Notes under the pieces: model-generated | Told to the model about the DNA's origin: nothing | Seen by the model: the letters and a program-made list of their open reading frames with translations, nothing else | Database searches by the model: none | In this document: positions 43,188 through 53,054 of the stretch, piece after piece | Layout: each line of letters starts with the position of its first letter | Position numbering within the stretch: position 1 is the stretch's first letter | Made by a program: the position numbers and the translations under genes | NCBI RefSeq assembly: GCF_001650905.1 | Contig: NZ_LXYG01000016.1 | Span: 1 to 64,000 of the forward strand | Reading direction: 5' to 3' | Source: Balneola sp. EhC07 | GTDB lineage: Bacteria; Bacteroidota; Rhodothermia; Balneolales; Balneolaceae | DNA: 64,000 bases

Positions 43188-43736
43188 TCAGCCTTTAGGC
43201 TGATAAAAAGGATTCTCGTCGTATTTGTCTTTCTGCTGATACGCTCGAAGATATTTCACATAGTTGGAAGCATATTTCGGAATGGACTTTATTTCTTCTT
43301 CCGTAAGTTTGCGAACCGCTTTTGCAGGCGAGCCCATGTACATATATCCGCTTTCCAGAGTTTTGCCCGGAGGAACCAAGGTGCCCGCAGCAACGATCAC
43401 GTCCGGCTCAATAACAACTTCATCCAAAATGGTAGCATTGATTCCGATCAATACGCGATCTTTGATAGTACATCCGTGTACAACCGCACCGTGACCAATA
43501 GTTACTTCATTCCCGATAATGGTAGGACCGGTTTGATTCATCACATGAATACAAACGTTATCCTGTACATTACTTTGGTCTCCGATCTGTATAAAATTCA
43601 CATCTCCCCTGATGGTTACGTTAAACCAAACACTGGATTCTTTTCCCAGGGTTACATCACCAATAATATCTGCGCTGGGAGCAACAAATGCGGTTTCATC
43701 AAATTGTGGGGTGCGTTTTAAAAATTCGTAGATCAT
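43188..43736 (-). CDS. Gamma-class carbonic anhydrase-like hexapeptide protein
   Basis: The 182-residue protein has left-handed beta-helix repeats: APSADIIGDVTLGKESSVWF, VTIRGDVNFIQIGDQSNVQD, IIGNEVTIGHGAVVHGCTIK, then GAP-type loops. The putative zinc histidines are in VCIHVMNQ and IGHGAVVHG, as in the gamma carbonic anhydrase/YrdA/PaaY family. Many members have weak or no anhydrase activity, so the catalytic role is uncertain. It ends with the helical MGSPAKAVRKLTEEEI. A divergent 170-base gap separates it from the amylase gene. Confidence 0.88.
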   Translation of the reverse strand: MIYEFLKRTPQFDETAFVAPSADIIGDVTLGKESSVWFNVTIRGDVNFIQIGDQSNVQDNVCIHVMNQTGPTIIGNEVTIGHGAVVHGCTIKDRVLIGINATILDEVVIEPDVIVAAGTLVPPGKTLESGYMYMGSPAKAVRKLTEEEIKSIPKYASNYVKYLRAYQQKDKYDENPFYQPKG

Positions 43737-43867
43737 GAGTTTTGTTCATTATAAATGAGTAAGAAATAATTACTGCCGGCACGGTTCAAAGATAAAGCAA
43801 AAAACACACAGAAGGTTTATCAAATAAGAAATGGTTTTAAAAAATTGAATTGGAAATTGATTCATAA

Positions 43868-43885
43868 AATGAAAGCGCTTACATT
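43868..43885. promoter_or_regulatory. LacI/CcpA-type operator before the amylase gene
   Basis: AATGAAAGCGCTTACATT matches the perfect palindrome at 52981-52998 in 17 of 18 positions and resembles the cre consensus TGWAANCGNTNWCA. It overlaps an in-frame ATG at 43869, which argues that translation starts later, at 43908. Confidence 0.65.
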
Positions 43886-43907
43886 CTTGACAATCCGATA
43901 CGTTGCA

Positions 43908-46900
43908 ATGGCAAAAAATCTCTTAATAAACAGAATAAAGCACATCTTTGAATTAAAGAGTCTGCTCAGAATTACAGTAAAGTGTAGTCTCTCCCCCTCA
44001 ATTTTGTTGGCGATCTTATTCTTTTCAACAGGTGTTATTAACGCACAGGTCAGTTCATCTCCTGCATTTCCTTCCAGATCTAACAGCATTACCATTGTCT
44101 TTGATGCCACCAAAGGAAACCAGGCTTTGCTCGGGCATTCCGGAGATGTTTACATACATACTGGATTGATCACAGATCAAAGTAATCCTGATAATCCACC
44201 GGATCCTGTGGGAAATCCCGGAGACTGGAAATTCATCAAAACAGCTTTTGGTCAGAATACTTCTGCAACCAAAATGACACGCCTTGAGACGAATCTTTAT
44301 TCGATAACGATCTCGGATGTGGACGCTTACTACGGATCTGCATCAGCGAACGAGATCTTAAAACTAGCAATGATCTTCAGGAGTGGGGACAGTGGTAAAA
44401 TTGCTAAAACCGAAAACGGCGAGGACTTTTTTATAGAACTGTTTTCTGACGGGGTCTACGTTCGATTCAACGAGCCTGGTGAAGAGTCTTCTTTTTTGGA
44501 AAACGGGGAAATGCTGGATATTCAGGTTTTGGGTGCGGCTCTGGGTTCAACTCTTCAATCCTTGGAGTTATTTGAGGACGGCGTCAAGCTTGCTGATACA
44601 GCCAGCGATACCTTGGATTACGTGCTAACAGCAAATTCATCCGGCAGGAAAACTCTTAAGGCTGTTGCCACCAACACGGAAGGAGAAAAAGACAGCGCTT
44701 CAGTTTATTATCTGGTTCCTGATGCTATCAATGAAAGCCCCAGACCAAACGGAGTAACACAGGGAATTAAATATTATGAGTCGGATCCGACCAAAGTAAC
44801 ACTGTCGTTACTGGCTCCTTTCAAAGATCATGTTTATGTGATCGGTGAGTTTAACGACTGGGAGGTTTTACCGGATTTTCAGATGAACCGGGAAACGGTA
44901 AGCTCGAACGAAGTTTATTGGTGGATCGATATAACCGGATTGAACCCGGGTCAGCAATACGCTTTTCAGTATTTGGTGGATAATGAGATCAGAATTGCAG
45001 ACCCATATGCCGAAGAAGTTCTTCATCCTGATGACAGTTTTATATCGGAGTCAACATATCCGAACCTGAAATCCTATCCGTACGGAAAAACGACGGAATA
45101 TGTATCCATCATTGAAACGGATAAAGAAGAATTCAACTGGACGGATCAGGACTGGGAACGACCGGCAAAGAAAAACTTAGTTATCTATGAATTGCTGGTT
45201 CGGGATTTTTCAGATAAACATAACTACCAAACGGTTATAGATTCTCTGGACTATTTACAGAGATTGGGAATAAATGCCATCGAGCTAATGCCCGTAAACG
45301 AGTTTGAAGGAAATAACAGCTGGGGTTATAATCCGTCTTTTTATTTTGCAGCCGACAGATATTATGGACCTGCCGAAGACCTGAAAAGGCTCATAAATGA
45401 AAGTCACAACAGAGGAATAGCCGTAATTGTTGACGCGGTTTACAATCATTCCTTCGGTCAGTCGCCAATGGTTCGCCTGTATAATGAAGGAGATTACGGC
45501 AAGCCTACTTCAGAAAATATTTGGTTCAATATCGATGCCCGACACCCTTTTAATGTGGGCTACGATTTTGATCACACAAGTCAGTTTACCCAACAATTTA
45601 TTGACAGTGTAAACAGATTTTGGGTGAAGGAATTTCATGTGGATGGATTCAGATATGATCTGAGCAAAGGATTCACTCAAAACTTCACATCTGATGTGGG
45701 AGCCTGGAATCAATACGATCAAGGCAGAGTAGATCTGTTAAACAGAATGAAAAGTCGCATTCACGAAGTATATCCGGAGACGTACCTGATCCTTGAGCAT
45801 CTCGGAAATAATGACGAAGAGACCGTGCTTGCAAACAGCGGATTCATGCTTTGGGGCATCATGCACGAACAGTATAAAGATGCAGCTCTGGGCTATAATG
45901 GTGACCTCACCAATGTCTCTTATCAAAACAGAGGCTGGAATGATCCGCATCTGGTTGGATATATGGAAAGTCATGATGAAGAACGGATCATGCATGAAAT
46001 TGAGAATTTCGGTAATGCTTTTTCGGGTTATGACACCAAAGAAAAAACAACGGCTTTAAACAGAATTAAGATCGCAAATGCATTTTTGCTCAGCGTTCCG
46101 GGACCTAAAATGTTCTGGCAATTCGGAGAATACGGCTACGATATCAGCATCAATCAGAACGGAAGAACAGGTGAAAAACCAATCCTTTGGAGTTATTTAA
46201 ATGATGCAGATCGTTATCGTTTGTATCAAACGGTATCAGAACTGTCGAAACTGAAAACAACGCACCCATCTTTCGCTACAACCGATTATTCGCTGGATAT
46301 GGGCGGAAAGCAAAAAAGAATTCTGCTTCGCTCAGCAACCGACGTTCAGATACTCGGAAATTTTGATGTCGTCAGCGCAGATGTATTTCCGTACGGACAT
46401 AATTCCGGATCCGGAAAATGGTGGTATGAATATTTCAGCGGAGATTCTTTGTTGATCAATGAGTCTTCAGTTCCGGCTATAAATATGGCTCCGGGAGAAT
46501 TCAGGATCTATTCTACTGCAAAGCTTGGAAATCCACCTCCGGGAATTCTGAATGAAAAAGCAGGACAAATCAGTCTGGATTCAGAATTAGTTGAATTCGA
46601 GGAATTTTCGGGTGGAGACGTAAATCCATCTTTTCAGAAAACACTTACTCTTACAAACACAGGAAGTGCCGAACTTACGATCACAGACATTTCTAATTTC
46701 AGTTCTGAATTTTTGGTTAGTCCGTTAAGTGCGTCCGTTGGCGTGGGCGGAACTCTTGATCTGGAGATAACTTTTGAGCCGTCGGGTTTAGGTAATTTTG
46801 AAGATACATTTACGATCGAAACCACCGGAATCGGATCGGTAAGTTTTCAGGTGAAAGGAAGTTATACCGATGCCTTACCCGGAAAACCTGTGATCACAAA

Positions 46901-48881
46901 TCCAGAGAACGAACAGCAGAACGTTCCGCTGAATATAGTTTTTGAATGGCAGCCGGTGAGTAACGCAGACACTTATGAAATTGAAATTCGAAATGCAGAT
47001 ACGGAAGAGATCAACGAAACAGAATCCGGACTAGCAGACAATCGTTTTGTGGGCTCAAATCTAAATTTGGAAACAGAATACAAATGGAGAGTCAGAGCAG
47101 AAAACAGTTTTGGTACCGGTGATTGGACTTCATTCTCAACTTTTACAACGCTACCGGAAGTTCCCGATGCAATACTCCACGGTTTACCTGAAGACAGCGC
47201 CACAGATGTTTCTACTAGTCCGGTGCTAACATGGAACGAAAACTCTGCAGCTACTACCTATGAAATTCATTTGGCCACCAATCCGGAATTCACGGAAGAT
47301 CTGAAAGTAAAAGATGAAGTTGAAAGTTTATCAGTACAATTTGTTGGACTATCAGCCAATACAGAATATTACTGGAGAGTTCGTGGAAGCAATGTTTCCG
47401 GAGATGGAGTTTGGTCAGCAACACGAAGCTTTACAACCAGCTCTGTAGGAACTCCTGATCTGGTTACACCGATCAATAACTCTTCTGATGTGGCTTTAGA
47501 TGCAGAACTTAAATGGAATACAGCAGCCAATGCTGAGAGTTATACAATTCAGATATCGAAAGAATCCGATTTTAAAATAAGAGCGGAACAAACAGCTGTT
47601 ACAGATACTGTTTTCGCACCGGATTTTCTGGAAAGAAATACAACCTACTACTGGCGTGTAAGATCCAAAAGTTCGGAATTTGAAAGTGCTTGGTCAGCTA
47701 CGGGTATTTTCTCCACTCCTTTTGATGCACCAACTAAACCGTCATTAATTTCTCCGGTCAATAATGAAGTAGATATAGCGGATGTTGTCTTGTTCGACTG
47801 GAGCGAAACCGAACGCACTTTCTGGTATCAAATTCAGATATCTGAAAGCAACGGGTTTTCCTCACCGACGGTTGATTCCACGAATATTCCTGAAAATGAA
47901 CTGGAGCTCAGCGATACACTGAACAGAAACACTACTTATTTTTGGAGAGTCAGAGCCATCAATTCAAGCGACTCCAGTGCGTGGTCTGATACTCTTAGTT
48001 TTTCCACACTACCTGAAATTCCAAACGCTCCGATCCAAGTTAGTCCTGCAGATAGCGTGACTGATCTAAGCACAGATCTGACATTTAAATGGAGAGAAGC
48101 AGAGATTTCATCCGATTACAGATTTCAACTTTCTGTAACCAAGAATTTTTATGAGAAAACAGATACGCTGATCAAATCTGACACTTCTTTTGCGGTATCG
48201 GATCTGAAGTTCAATCAGACTTATTACTGGCGAGTACAAACGATCAACAAAAGCGGCGTTTCAAAATGGTCGAAAGCACGATTGTTTAAAACGAAGGTCG
48301 ACCTCCCGGGAATTCCCGAATTAATAGCTCCTCAGGCTCACATTTCTGTTGATCCCTTTGTAAACAGATTTGTATGGAGTAAAGCGGATCGAGCTTCTAC
48401 TTACCGTTTTCAATTGAGTAATACTTCCGGTTTTGAAAGTGTTTTAAAAGACTCTTCCGGCTTTGTTATTCAAACGCTTGAAAACGTACCACTTCCGGAA
48501 AACACAACCTTATTCTGGCGAGTGCAGGCAAATAATAAAGCGGGTGCCGGTGCATGGAGCGCTGTTCAGGAAATAAAAACTTCCATCGCCACAAGCATAG
48601 AATCCGAAGCGCTGCCAAAGAATTATGCGATGGATCAGAACTATCCGAACCCGTTCAATCCATCCACAACTATTAAGTATGCATTGCCAAAAGCGGAAAG
48701 AGTTTCTATCACCGTATTTAATATGATAGGCCAAAAAGTGGCGGTTCTGGTTGATAAAAGACAGGAAGCAGGATTCCACTCAATTACTTTTAACGCATCA
48801 AATCTGGCAAGCGGAATGTATATCTACAGAATTAAGGCGGGAAGCTTTAGTCAGATCAAAAAACTAACCCTCATCAAATAA
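43908..48881 (+). CDS. T9SS-exported GH13 alpha-amylase-family enzyme with FN3 repeats
   Basis: 1657 residues from ATG 43908; the frame opens at 43845, but the operator at 43868 and the signal peptide (PSILLAILFFSTGVINAQ) favour the later start. An N-terminal starch-binding-like domain and an E-set/CBM48 part (HVYVIGEFNDWEVLPDF) precede the GH13 barrel. The barrel shows GINAIELMPVNEFEG, AVIVDAVYNHSFG, the nucleophile region FHVDGFRYDLSKG, the acid/base in YLILEHLGNN and the last Asp in GYMESHDEERI. An ASH-like Ig domain and about six FN3-like repeats (each with YYWRVR) follow, then the T9SS tag NYPNPFNPSTTIKYA. It would cleave alpha-glucans at the cell surface. Next gene after 7 bases. Confidence 0.92.
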   Translation: MAKNLLINRIKHIFELKSLLRITVKCSLSPSILLAILFFSTGVINAQVSSSPAFPSRSNSITIVFDATKGNQALLGHSGDVYIHTGLITDQSNPDNPPDPVGNPGDWKFIKTAFGQNTSATKMTRLETNLYSITISDVDAYYGSASANEILKLAMIFRSGDSGKIAKTENGEDFFIELFSDGVYVRFNEPGEESSFLENGEMLDIQVLGAALGSTLQSLELFEDGVKLADTASDTLDYVLTANSSGRKTLKAVATNTEGEKDSASVYYLVPDAINESPRPNGVTQGIKYYESDPTKVTLSLLAPFKDHVYVIGEFNDWEVLPDFQMNRETVSSNEVYWWIDITGLNPGQQYAFQYLVDNEIRIADPYAEEVLHPDDSFISESTYPNLKSYPYGKTTEYVSIIETDKEEFNWTDQDWERPAKKNLVIYELLVRDFSDKHNYQTVIDSLDYLQRLGINAIELMPVNEFEGNNSWGYNPSFYFAADRYYGPAEDLKRLINESHNRGIAVIVDAVYNHSFGQSPMVRLYNEGDYGKPTSENIWFNIDARHPFNVGYDFDHTSQFTQQFIDSVNRFWVKEFHVDGFRYDLSKGFTQNFTSDVGAWNQYDQGRVDLLNRMKSRIHEVYPETYLILEHLGNNDEETVLANSGFMLWGIMHEQYKDAALGYNGDLTNVSYQNRGWNDPHLVGYMESHDEERIMHEIENFGNAFSGYDTKEKTTALNRIKIANAFLLSVPGPKMFWQFGEYGYDISINQNGRTGEKPILWSYLNDADRYRLYQTVSELSKLKTTHPSFATTDYSLDMGGKQKRILLRSATDVQILGNFDVVSADVFPYGHNSGSGKWWYEYFSGDSLLINESSVPAINMAPGEFRIYSTAKLGNPPPGILNEKAGQISLDSELVEFEEFSGGDVNPSFQKTLTLTNTGSAELTITDISNFSSEFLVSPLSASVGVGGTLDLEITFEPSGLGNFEDTFTIETTGIGSVSFQVKGSYTDALPGKPVITNPENEQQNVPLNIVFEWQPVSNADTYEIEIRNADTEEINETESGLADNRFVGSNLNLETEYKWRVRAENSFGTGDWTSFSTFTTLPEVPDAILHGLPEDSATDVSTSPVLTWNENSAATTYEIHLATNPEFTEDLKVKDEVESLSVQFVGLSANTEYYWRVRGSNVSGDGVWSATRSFTTSSVGTPDLVTPINNSSDVALDAELKWNTAANAESYTIQISKESDFKIRAEQTAVTDTVFAPDFLERNTTYYWRVRSKSSEFESAWSATGIFSTPFDAPTKPSLISPVNNEVDIADVVLFDWSETERTFWYQIQISESNGFSSPTVDSTNIPENELELSDTLNRNTTYFWRVRAINSSDSSAWSDTLSFSTLPEIPNAPIQVSPADSVTDLSTDLTFKWREAEISSDYRFQLSVTKNFYEKTDTLIKSDTSFAVSDLKFNQTYYWRVQTINKSGVSKWSKARLFKTKVDLPGIPELIAPQAHISVDPFVNRFVWSKADRASTYRFQLSNTSGFESVLKDSSGFVIQTLENVPLPENTTLFWRVQANNKAGAGAWSAVQEIKTSIATSIESEALPKNYAMDQNYPNPFNPSTTIKYALPKAERVSITVFNMIGQKVAVLVDKRQEAGFHSITFNASNLASGMYIYRIKAGSFSQIKKLTLIK

Positions 48882-48888
48882 CAAGATC

Positions 48889-51800
48889 ATGAAAAGAATT
48901 ACCGGCTTATTTTTTCTTGTATGTCTGATGGGATCAGTATCACTGAACGCCCAGATCTTTCAACCCGAAGGGGTTAATATTCCCGGCGCCTGGAATGGAT
49001 TTGCGAACTCGAATGATTCAACGGCAATGGGCAACTTCAGGATGAATTACCGATCATTTGCGGGCGGACAATATATCACTACGCTGGAAGTAAAGTCCGC
49101 AGATGGAGACGCTACAGCCGGTGTGTTTAATATGCTTTTTACCAGCGGGCCCGATGGCAATAACTTTGCCAATAAATGGGCAGATGCCACGCTAACAATT
49201 GACGGTTTCTCAGATCTCAGTTACAACACGGGCGCGGATAACTCCATTACATTAATTAATGACAACTACTACACTTTAATTTTTGATGACAACGGATACG
49301 ATAATTCCTCAGCGGCTGTTTTAAAAACATCAGCTGCCCCGGTAAGTATAGTTTCTGTAACGGGCACACCAACCGGGAATGTGGTCGCAAATGATCCGGT
49401 AACGATTGCTGTAGAACTGGACAAAGCAAGATCAGCTGAAGAAAAAGTCTATATCCGATATTCCACAGATAACTTTACAACCAGCAGTGCACTTGAAGTT
49501 ACCAACTTCACAGGTGCAACCGGTTCCGTTGATATTCCGGGTCAGCCAAAAAATACAGTGGTAGAATTCTATGTGCTTACAACTACACTGGATGAAGCGA
49601 ACTGGAACTCAAATATCGATCTCGCAACTCTGGCTTTTGATGTAAACGGAGGCTCTAATTACAGATATTTTTACGAAGCTAATATTCTGCCGGCAAACGG
49701 AGCAACCGCTGTTGCCAAAACTCCTGATTTCAGTTGGTTTTCTACGGATGGAGCTGCCGGTTATGACTTTCAGCTTTCTGAAACCAATGACTTTTCTACC
49801 ACGGTTGAAGACCAGTCCGGATTAACCGATACGACCTTTTCGGTTACAGATCCGCTGGATATAAACACCAAATACTATTGGAGATTTAAAACTTCAGCGG
49901 CAACCGAATGGTCCAATGTGTATTCATTCACAACCGAAACAGAGATCACCTTCGCTAATCTTCAGTTTCCATCTGAAGTTGTTATTGACAGCGGAGAAAC
50001 ATTTCAAGTCTATGGACAGCTGACCGTTCCCGGAGTTACAAGTTTGTCCGGAGAAAACGCGGATATATCAGCGTGGGTTGCTGTAAATGAAAACAATACC
50101 GATCCATCCACTTGGGATGAAGTGAGTTGGAAGACGACTGCTTTTTTTGAGGATAAAACGTCGACCGACGAATACAGCGCTTCACTTGGATCAGAATTAG
50201 AAATTAAAAAGTACTATTTCGCATTCCGGTACAGATATAAAGATCAGGATTTTGTGTATGGCGGAGTGAATGGTTTTTGGGATGCAGGCACAAGTCCTTC
50301 GGGAGAATTGGATGTGTTGGAAATTCCTCAACTTGTTTCTCCTTTAAACAACGCTACCGAAATTTCATTGGAAGCATTGCTGGATTGGTCAGCTTCGGAT
50401 TCCAGAATTCAGGGATTTCATATCCAATTAGCAAATGAAGCTACATTCAGCTCGCCAATTATTGACGATTCGGGATTGTCATCCGCGGCCACAGAGTACA
50501 CGATAGCTTCCGGAGTTCTTGAAAATGAAACCAAATATTTCTGGAAAGTCCGTGCTGAATATGACACCACTTCAAGCGGTTGGTCAGAAACGCTGGCATT
50601 TACAACTTTGGCAGGTATTCCGGATAAGGTCACGGCGTTTCTTCCTGAGGATGATTCTGAAAACGTTTCTTTAGCTCCGGTCTTTTCATGGAATCAGGAA
50701 AGTCGCTCCGATTCTTATTCAATTCAGATCTCAAAGGATAATAATTTCACTGTTGTTCAAACCAACACTTCTGTTGCGGATACTCAGTTTGTATATAGTG
50801 ATCAGGATTCGCTTTCTGCAGGAACTCGTTATTACTGGAGAGTTCGAGGAGTGAATTCAAGTGGTTCCGGCGCTTGGTCAGATACGCTTACTTTTAAAAC
50901 AGAACTAAGAGTGCCGATGCTGATCTCTCCGGCGGATGAAGCTGAAGATGTTGTTACAGATCCCGAACTGGTTTGGAGATCGATCGATGGCGCGTTGAAT
51001 TACGATCTCCAGCTTTCTAAACTGTCTTCGTTCAGCACAACGGTTTCTGATTCATCCGCATTATCTGATACTACTTTTCAGGCAGCGCTTCTGGAAAATT
51101 CTACTTCCTACTACTGGAGAGTAAGAGCAAACTATGCCGAGGACGTTGGGGATTGGTCGACAGCTCAATTGTTTACTACAAAAGCTCCGGCTCCTTTAGC
51201 GCCTGAATTGCTGTCACCTGAAAACGGAAAAGAGAATCTGGGTTTATCTCCAACATTACAATGGGCAAGTGTAGCTGATGCGGATTCGTATGATCTGCAA
51301 TTATCAACAGAATCGGATTTCACTTCAGGAATAGTAACAGACAGTTCAGGAATTACCACAACAACTTTACAAACAGACACGCTTGCCAGAAATACCGATT
51401 ACTTCTGGAGAATACGGGCGGTGAATAACACTACCGGCAACAGCGACTGGTCAGAAACCCGATCATTTTCAATCATTCCCGAAATTCCCGGCGCATTCGT
51501 CTTAATGTCTCCCGTTGATCAGCAGGAAAACACAAGTCTCCCGGTTACATTTGTATGGTCTTCCGCTTCCGGAGCTGCTGATTATAGAGTTCAGTTTTCA
51601 ACAGACGATAACTTTACTTTTGTTTCTGATACAGCCACAACTGATACTGCTCTAACGGTTAATTCGCTGTCAGCGACAACAACTTACTTTTGGAGGGTGA
51701 AGGCATCGAACGCGGGAGGAAGCACCGAATGGTCTTCACCGTTTGAGTTTAAAACAGGAATTTCCGGTTCTGAAGGACCGGTTCTCATCAGCCCGCTGAA

Positions 51801-52914
51801 TAATGCTGTAAACCTGAGATCACCCATAGAATTTGCGTGGGACAGCGTAGCATTGGCGGAATCTTATACCATTCAGCTTTCCGAAACTTCCGCATTCGAG
51901 TCATTAATTACAGACAGCTCAGGAATTACGGATACTTCTGTGTTAGTCACCTCTGTGCAAAAAAGTAAACGATACTTCTGGCGTGTTCAGGCAATGTCAT
52001 CATCAGGAGCAAGCAGTTGGTCGCAGGTGTATTCTTTTGAAACGGAAAAAGAAATTCCGGCTTCACCACAATTGTTGCTTCCGGAAGATCAATCTGCAAC
52101 AGACCCGCAGGAAATTGAATTTGTATGGACAGAAGTTGCTGATGCAGAGAGCTACGATATCAGAATTTCGAAAACGGAAAATTTCAAAGTTTCCATCGAC
52201 AGTACGATCACCAATGATACTTCATTAACCTTACAGGCTTTTAGTTTTGATACCGATTATTACTGGCAGATTAGATCGGCGAATGCGTCAGGTAAAAGTT
52301 CATGGAGCGCGGTATTTACTTTTAAAACCAATGTTCCATTACCGGGGGTTCCTGAACTATTGAGTCCGCTGGAAAATGATGCCGTGAACGACCCTGTTAT
52401 TTTTGGATGGAACAAAGCCGACTACGCCGATTCCTACCAACTTCAAATTTCAGAAATGCAGAGTTTCGAAAGTACGGTGATCGATACTTCGGATATTTTC
52501 GGAACTACGGCTGAGATAGATAACCTAGCCGAAAACACGGAATATTTTTGGAGAGTACGATCTGAAAATTCAGCCGGGAATAGCGAATGGTCGGAAGTTG
52601 CCGATTTTATGACTCAGATCTTTACTTCTTTTGAAGAGGGAAGCGTGCCGTCAGAATTCAAGCTACATCAAAATTATCCGAATCCTTTTAATCCGGGCAC
52701 AACGATCCGGTACGATCTTAAAACGGCGGGACAGGTAAGCATTCGTGTTTATGACATTACCGGAAAAGAAGTAATGACTTTGCTGAACGGTAAAAGATCG
52801 GCAGGCAGCCACACTGTAAACTTCAATGCATCAGGTTTGGCAAGCGGAGTGTATATTTTGAGAATGACCACTCCCGGTTTTGTTCAGATCCGTAAAATGA
52901 CGCTCATAAAGTAA
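48889..52914 (+). CDS. T9SS-exported surface protein with nine FN3-like repeats
   Basis: The 1341-residue protein has a signal peptide (LFFLVCLMGSVSLNAQ) and a unique N-terminal region of about 270 residues (NIPGAWNGFANSNDSTAMGN, YTLIFDDNGYDN). That region resembles the N-terminal binding part of the neighbouring amylase. Nine FN3-like modules follow, most built as SP.N...(d/n)..FEW...A.SY.IQ(I/L)S ... YYWRVRA. It ends in NYPNPFNPGTTIRYD, a T9SS tag. No catalytic motif is seen. It lies 7 bases behind the amylase gene and is probably co-transcribed. A glucan-binding or adhesive partner of the amylase is the likely role, by inference. Confidence 0.8.
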   Translation: MKRITGLFFLVCLMGSVSLNAQIFQPEGVNIPGAWNGFANSNDSTAMGNFRMNYRSFAGGQYITTLEVKSADGDATAGVFNMLFTSGPDGNNFANKWADATLTIDGFSDLSYNTGADNSITLINDNYYTLIFDDNGYDNSSAAVLKTSAAPVSIVSVTGTPTGNVVANDPVTIAVELDKARSAEEKVYIRYSTDNFTTSSALEVTNFTGATGSVDIPGQPKNTVVEFYVLTTTLDEANWNSNIDLATLAFDVNGGSNYRYFYEANILPANGATAVAKTPDFSWFSTDGAAGYDFQLSETNDFSTTVEDQSGLTDTTFSVTDPLDINTKYYWRFKTSAATEWSNVYSFTTETEITFANLQFPSEVVIDSGETFQVYGQLTVPGVTSLSGENADISAWVAVNENNTDPSTWDEVSWKTTAFFEDKTSTDEYSASLGSELEIKKYYFAFRYRYKDQDFVYGGVNGFWDAGTSPSGELDVLEIPQLVSPLNNATEISLEALLDWSASDSRIQGFHIQLANEATFSSPIIDDSGLSSAATEYTIASGVLENETKYFWKVRAEYDTTSSGWSETLAFTTLAGIPDKVTAFLPEDDSENVSLAPVFSWNQESRSDSYSIQISKDNNFTVVQTNTSVADTQFVYSDQDSLSAGTRYYWRVRGVNSSGSGAWSDTLTFKTELRVPMLISPADEAEDVVTDPELVWRSIDGALNYDLQLSKLSSFSTTVSDSSALSDTTFQAALLENSTSYYWRVRANYAEDVGDWSTAQLFTTKAPAPLAPELLSPENGKENLGLSPTLQWASVADADSYDLQLSTESDFTSGIVTDSSGITTTTLQTDTLARNTDYFWRIRAVNNTTGNSDWSETRSFSIIPEIPGAFVLMSPVDQQENTSLPVTFVWSSASGAADYRVQFSTDDNFTFVSDTATTDTALTVNSLSATTTYFWRVKASNAGGSTEWSSPFEFKTGISGSEGPVLISPLNNAVNLRSPIEFAWDSVALAESYTIQLSETSAFESLITDSSGITDTSVLVTSVQKSKRYFWRVQAMSSSGASSWSQVYSFETEKEIPASPQLLLPEDQSATDPQEIEFVWTEVADAESYDIRISKTENFKVSIDSTITNDTSLTLQAFSFDTDYYWQIRSANASGKSSWSAVFTFKTNVPLPGVPELLSPLENDAVNDPVIFGWNKADYADSYQLQISEMQSFESTVIDTSDIFGTTAEIDNLAENTEYFWRVRSENSAGNSEWSEVADFMTQIFTSFEEGSVPSEFKLHQNYPNPFNPGTTIRYDLKTAGQVSIRVYDITGKEVMTLLNGKRSAGSHTVNFNASGLASGVYILRMTTPGFVQIRKMTLIK

Positions 52915-52980
52915 TAAATACCCTTTATTTCGAGCAAAATTACCTGAATAGGTATTGTTTTTTAAGTTTTCGTTTATTAA

Positions 52981-52998
52981 AATGAAAGCGCTTTCATT
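52981..52998. promoter_or_regulatory. LacI/CcpA-type operator, perfect 18-base palindrome
   Basis: AATGAAAGCGCTTTCATT is fully palindromic and contains the cre core TGAAAGCGCTTTCA. It lies 57 bases before the ATG at 53055. A one-mismatch copy precedes the amylase gene (43868-43885), so one sugar-responsive regulator probably controls both transcription units. Confidence 0.75.
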
Positions 52999-53054
52999 TT
53001 TCTTGGCGTTTTAGGGATTCCAAGGGGTAACAAATAATTTTAAAGAATATAAAA

